Below are positions 59,218 through 64,000 of a DNA stretch of 64,000 bases, piece by piece. The stretch is from Mallotus nudiflorus (taxonomy: Eukaryota; Streptophyta; Magnoliopsida; Malpighiales; Euphorbiaceae): NCBI GenBank assembly GCA_947683625.1, contig CANTUR010000283.1, forward strand, positions 16,563,001 through 16,627,000, given 5' to 3'. Each line of letters begins with the position of its first letter. Within the stretch, counting starts at the first letter, position 1. The translations under genes and the position numbers were made by a program. Below the pieces are notes generated by a model that had not been told where the DNA came from, made no database searches, and was given only the letters and a program-made list of their open reading frames with translations.

Positions 59218-59639
59218 ACATGTGATTGGTATCCAATGAAAATGTTAGAGAAAATCACCTCTGGTACTAGTGATGATGATTGTAAAAAATTCCTAGGTTT
59301 TATCATAAAAAAGGAGTTTAGTTCACCGTTGATACCATAACTTTGGATTATATTTCATTTTAATATCAAATTTTTAATTTTTTTTAGTTCTAAAAATTCT
59401 ATTTTTGCTTCAATGCAAGTTAAAGTACTTCAAATATATTCAATCAAATTTAGTATAAATAGCAGTCGAAATAAGTATATTTTTAGTGTATTCACCATGT
59501 AAGCATCTCATTAGACAATCTAATCACTCTATGGGCTCCATAAAATAAATTTTGCTAAATTTTTATTTTTTGGGGCTCACAAGCAAATTTTATTTTATGG
59601 GGTCAACAATATTATTAAACTATTTAATAAGATGGTTAT
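59218..59639. other. Unassigned AT-rich spacer
   Basis: Between the CACTA-like end and a family A LTR end. TTATTTTATGGGG- and TTTTTTGGGGCTCAC-type short repeats near 59545-59605, no coding signal. Confidence 0.4.
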
Positions 59640-59812
59640 AGGGAATCGAGTACCACCTTTTTCGATTTGTCCCAGTTATTATCCTGGGTGGCGACTCCTC
59701 ATCTCCACGCCATGTCTTTGTGATAGTGGTTAGTGTGTTCTCTAGAGCCCTGAGCTCAAACAGTGTCGTAGTTGCTAAAATCTTAGACGCGCACTAAACC
59801 CCACCATCTACA
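59640..59812 (+). repeat. Family A LTR end fragment
   Basis: GAATCGAGTACCACC through CCACCATCTACA, equivalent to about 708-882. Only the terminal 173 bases are present and no primer site follows. Confidence 0.85.
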
Positions 59813-61739
59813 ATATTATAACTACCATTGTATAGTTTGTTGGCTTTGATGTTGAGGTGTTGCCATTTTTAAGTGTTGAGGGAGACTACTCCCTTGGGTT
59901 GACAATGATGAGCAATATGGGTTTAATTAAGCTTGAAGAGCAGCAGCTAGTACTACTTCCTCACCCCTTAGTGCTCAATGCCTGCATGCCTCTAGTACCT
60001 CTTCCTCAAGTGCACCCCCACCCTCTATGGATGAACTGGTTTCCTGGATGCAACGTTTTGACACTAGAATGACCAACATGGAAGGAGCGGTAAACAGAAT
60101 GAATCATAACCTCACTGCCTATTTTGCCCATCAAGGATTTATTTCCCCTCCTTACTTTGATGCATTAGAGGCAGCTCAATATAATGAGCTAGAGGATGAA
60201 GACGAATGATTTGCCTAGATAACAATGTCTTTTATTCTATTTTTCTGTGTTTTTTATTGGCATATGTTTTATTTTCTTTTTTTTTTATTCCAGTGTCCTT
60301 CTATTTTATTTTTTATGTCTGTTAAATGTCGATTCATGTACTGTTTACTTTTCATTTATTAATAACTATGTCTTTTTGTGTGATTTTTTATTTTTTATTT
60401 TATTCTTTATTATTTTATTTTATTTTTTCTTTTTGTTTTCTTTTTCTGCATTTCAAACATTTTCCTTCCACTTGTAGTGTAGCATATTGAAGACAATGTA
60501 CAATTCAAGTATGGGGGGAGTATTTATTTACTTTACCTTTGTAATATTTTATCTTGTTAATTTTGAGTAATTTGTCATTTATTTATTGCAGTTCATAAAA
60601 AATATAAAAAATAAGTAATAATTATAAATAATAATAATAGTAATAAATTAAAATAAATAAAATATCCCACACTTTTATTTTTGCTAACTTGTTATAATTA
60701 TAAGCTTTGTATATTAAAATTAAAATTAGCTAGTTTAGTTGATGCAGTATGTGGTTAATTCTTGTAGCATACGATTTAAAGCTTTGTTAACATTTTGGAA
60801 TTAGACTTTTTAACTTTTAATCAACCTAAATATATACCTCTCTTTTGTTTTATTTAAAAAGGATTTTTGGATAAAATTGTTGCAATCAAAAGATTTTGAT
60901 AAATTTTTATTATTAGGAAAACTTTGTTTCTATTATATGATAATTCATCTACAAAAAAGGATTAGAGAAGCAAAAAGCTTTTAAAAAGCCTATAATAAGC
61001 TTCATTCTACTCTAATGCTCAAATTGAGTATGAGTAATCCAAAGGTACCTAACTGCGGTATTCATACTTAACGGTAGAGAATACTAAAGTTGAGAAGGAT
61101 TCTAATCCAACATAAATAAATAAAAATAAAAATAAAATAAAAATTTAACTGGTTATCATATTTAGCTTAAGGATTGACTAATAATTTAAATATATTTGAC
61201 TTTCCTTGGTTTATGAGTTTAGTTCATCAATTCTTATGAATAATTCATTTGAGAGGAATGCTTCACTTGGTAATATTTACAGTCTTTTTCTCAACTTATT
61301 AACTCAGTTTTGCTAAATAATACTTGTATCAAACTGTTACTGTATTGATTAAACTATCCGTAATTTTATTTCAATATGCTTATATTATTGTTATAATAAG
61401 CTTCTTGCTTGAGGACAAACAAAAGTTCAAGTGTGAGTGTATTTGGTAATCACATTTTCAAGTTAAAAATTAGACTCATTTTAATTTATTAATATCTCAC
61501 TTCTGCATAATAATTTATAGATTTAGCATTTAGAAAATATTAGTACATTTAAATAAAATATAGACATAATCGTGCATTAATTAAATAAATTAGGAGTTTT
61601 ATATTTTCTGTCTAATTTCTATATTCTTCTCATTGAGTTTTTATTTTGTCTGTAGGAATTAAAATATTTAGGCATGTAATGCATCACAACAATTTAGAAA
61701 AGTCAAAGATCAAGAAAAGTCAAAAAAAAGGGACACGGG
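59813..61739 (+). mobile_element. 3' region of another LTR retrotransposon (Athila-like?), left part
   Basis: Contains a short broken frame with MDELVSWMQRFDTRMTNMEG and HQGFISPPYFDALEA (60027-60209), likely a coiled-coil tail of an element-encoded protein. A purine tract ATGGGGGGAG at 60511 follows AGACAATGTACAATTCAAGT, and a second block GCTTGAGGACAAACAAAAGT lies at 61408. These GAGGACAA...TTCAAGTGTG motifs are typical of the end of certain plant Ty3/gypsy elements (I associate them with Athila-like ones) just before the LTR. 61010-61110 resembles in reverse the units at 43560-43900. Continues at 63640. Confidence 0.45.
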
Positions 61740-63639
61740 TGTAGACGGCGAGGTTTAGCGCCCGTCTAAGATTTTAACAACCACGACACTATTTAGGCTC
61801 AAAGCCTTAGAGAACATACTAACCACTATCACAAAGACATGGCATGGAGATGAGGAGTTGCCACCCAGGGTAATAATTGGGACAAATAGAAAAGGTGTTA
61901 CTCGATTCTCTAAAAGAAAGCTAGCACCACAACCAGGAGATTCTGGATACAAAATACTAACTTTTCTTAGTCTCATGTTCTTTTAGAATAATTTTATAAA
62001 TGATTATTTCATCCTCTAATTACATGCAATTTTATTAAACCCTAATTAACATCCATCTACCCAAAAAGGCAACAAGTCAATAAAATTACAAGTAAAAATG
62101 CATAAAAAAGGCAATGTCCCTATGTCTAAACTATGTTAATTTTATTTTATAAGCTAGCTAAATCTATATTTTATTTACAAGTGAAATGAAATAAAGGTGG
62201 GCCTACATTTTATTAATTAGTGAGCCTAAATCTGTGTTTTAGTCTTTCTAAGATATGGGCTTAAGTCTATTCAATTTTAAAGAAAAATTAAATTAGTGGG
62301 CCTAAGTCTAACTTGGTTTTATTTTAAGTAAAATGTGAGCCTAGGTCTATTTATTTTAAAAGAAATGCAATTAATTGGACTGAGCTAAGTCTAGATAAGT
62401 TTTAATTAACTAAATGGGCATAAAATCTAATTAACCTAATGGGCCTAAATTGATTTTAATTATTTAAAAACCTAAATCATTTTTAAGCCTATTTATTGAG
62501 TGGGTTAGACCTAAACGTGGGCTTGAGGCCCAAAAGGATAAAAACATAAAAAAAAAAAAAACAAGCCCAAAACAAATAAAACACAAAAAAAATGGATCAA
62601 ATAAACATTATAGTGATTTTCTAAAAAATCCTAAATTAATTACATGCAAACCCTAATTTAAGCTACTGCCACCATTAATTTTAATTGATTTTTTACCCAA
62701 TTGAACCTAATTACTAATTAATTTTAAAGTACAGAAAATTAAATTTTCACTATTCCCACTACTAGAGCTATTACAAACTATGTAAAAAATTAAAATTAAA
62801 TGATTATACACCCAGAAATTAAAATAACTACACAGAACACCAAAAATGGAAAAATAATAAAAAATCCTAAATCCTACTGGAAAACAATACAGGTTCTTCC
62901 ATGACATTACATGGATCTTCTGCTCAATTTAAATATAGGCAATATTCGTTGAAATTAAAATATTGCTGATTCTGGACTATTGCTTTCAGAAACTTTAATA
63001 TCTAAAATTAGGATTTTTTTTGCGCTCGCAGTCTCTCTATTTTTTTTCTTGCTGTGTCTCTATGTGCCTCTAAAAAAAATCCTCTCCCTTAAAAAAGAGT
63101 TCGTCCTCCACGCATCCAGACTCTGCTTTTTAAAGCAAATTCTGCGTGTACTAGCTTCCTCCAAAGGAGGAACAGACTCATCTCTTAAAAAATAACCTGA
63201 TAAGAATTTTGATTTTTAAAGCATTTTGAACACATTGAAATTTTCATCAGATAATAATAAAGATAAAATTGAATTTTCAACCAATCAAAACGCTGAAAAA
63301 TCGATAAAAATATGCGAAAAAATCAACTTTTACAAGTCGTAATTGTGCAATGCCTATCGACATTGCATAATGTCGATCGGTATTGTGTAATGCCAATCGG
63401 CATTACATAATGCCGGTCGGCATTGTGTAATGCCGGTTGGCATTACACTAATGCCAATCAGCATTCACTTTTTTTTAAAACTTTGAATTACCAAAAGACC
63501 CCTAAAACCCTAAAAAATATTGCAATTTAGTCCTTAAAGTCCAGAAAATCAACAACCAAGTTCAATTTTTGAATGAATTTCATCATAGGGGCTTACGTCG
63601 CAATTATGCACAATTGTATCCTGAAATTGGGTGCTTACA
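61740..63639 (-). mobile_element. Family A solo LTR
   Basis: On the minus strand it starts TGTAAGCACCC at 63639 and ends CGCCGTCTACA at 61740; 1900 bp. Flanks are ACGGG (61735-61739) and ACAGG (63640-63644), a 4/5 match to a target duplication. No polypurine tract or primer site adjoins it, so it is a solo LTR. Confidence 0.82.
63345..63470 (-). repeat. Palindromic ~20-bp tandem array in the family A solo LTR
   Basis: About six units of the type TAATGCCGRTCGGCATTRYR, each with ATGCC/GGCAT arms. Position within the LTR matches the array at 41690-41755. Confidence 0.85.
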
Positions 63640-64000
63640 ACAGGCGTGCATTGATCATGCATAGCCATGTAATGCTCAATATAGCCATGCTAAAAATTGA
63701 GAGAAAAGGAGCACGACCGTGTAATCCATAGCACGACCGTGCCATTTTACAAAAATAAAAGAGCACGACCGTGCCATTTTATAAAAATAAAAGAGCACGG
63801 CCGTGCAAGGCTCAACACGACCCTGCAAATTCACAAAGCAAAAGTGCATGACCATGTAAGCCATGGCATGGTCGTGCCACATTTAAAGAAAAAATGCATA
63901 GTTGTGTCTCACCTGACATGGTCATGCTAAGAGCTTCATGCATATGTGCACGACCGTGCAAGCCCAATTTTGGTTTTGCACGGCCATGCTCGTACATTTA
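63640..64000 (+). repeat. GCACGACCGTGC-type palindrome array (right part of the host LTR element)
   Basis: GCACGACCGTGC-like 12-base palindromes recur about every 20-35 bases: 63710, 63731, 63763, 63793, 63871 and 63948, plus decayed forms such as GCATGACCATG. Spacers are A-rich (CATTTTATAAAAATAAAAGA). Similar CACGGCCGTG arrays are known in LTR regions of plant gypsy elements. Runs off the window end. Confidence 0.75.

Noticed and set aside
59857..60072. Plus-strand leucine-rich ORF as a separate gene
   Set aside because: Overlaps in another frame the retrotransposon-like segment at 60027-60209 and shows no domain.
63345..64000. CRISPR-like palindromic repeats
   Set aside because: Spacers are similar to each other and no cas genes exist; they are LTR palindrome arrays.

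Overview
This window looks like transposon-rich nuclear DNA from a dicot plant. It is very AT-rich and has plant-specific retrotransposon lineages, TA and ATT microsatellites, and one broken intron-containing plant methylesterase gene. The methylesterase resembles Euphorbiaceae-type proteins, but that placement is only an impression from sequence memory. I see no intact host gene, tRNA or rRNA.

Layout. 1-882 is the 3' part of an LTR ('family A', Tat/Ogre-like, ends TGTAAACACC...TACA). 945-2332 is a LINE 3' fragment. 2822-12286 is a complete but decayed Tat-type Ty3/gypsy element with 405-bp LTRs, gag-pol, a second RNase H, an antisense extra ORF and a 106-bp tandem array; it sits in a TA microsatellite. 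13413-14462 is the methylesterase pseudogene. 15049-15906 and 33910-34350 are two halves of a Ty1/copia gag-protease fragment.

The copia fragment is split by a three-layer stack of one chromovirus family ('family B', Tekay/Del-like, LTR about 3.2 kb). The outer solo LTR is 15907-33909 (duplication ATCTC), the middle solo LTR 17179-31118 (TATAG), and the innermost a full-length element 18301-29764 (ATCGA). Its two LTRs are about 99% identical by eye. Its polyprotein is one reading frame broken by six in-frame stops, mostly CAG to TAG.

34351-37430 is AT-rich with microsatellites. 37431-39555 is a hAT (RICESLEEPER-like) transposase pseudogene. 39879 to about 54096 is a minus-strand family A element with LTRs, primer site, polypurine tract, a gag remnant and several satellite arrays but no visible pol. 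A fourth family B solo LTR (46596-50048, duplication ATCCT) interrupts its gag. Its 5' LTR is cut off by a CACTA-like element (about 54101-59217), which carries on its minus strand what looks like a captured first exon of eIF5A. 59640-59812 is another family A LTR end. 59813-64000 is the 3' part of a further LTR element with a GCACGGCCGTGC-type palindrome array, split by a family A solo LTR (61740-63639).

The most interesting signal is inside the family B LTR. GC-rich islands are bounded by good splice-site matches, suggesting a three-exon leader. Several hairpins keep their pairing between LTR copies through matching changes in both arms.
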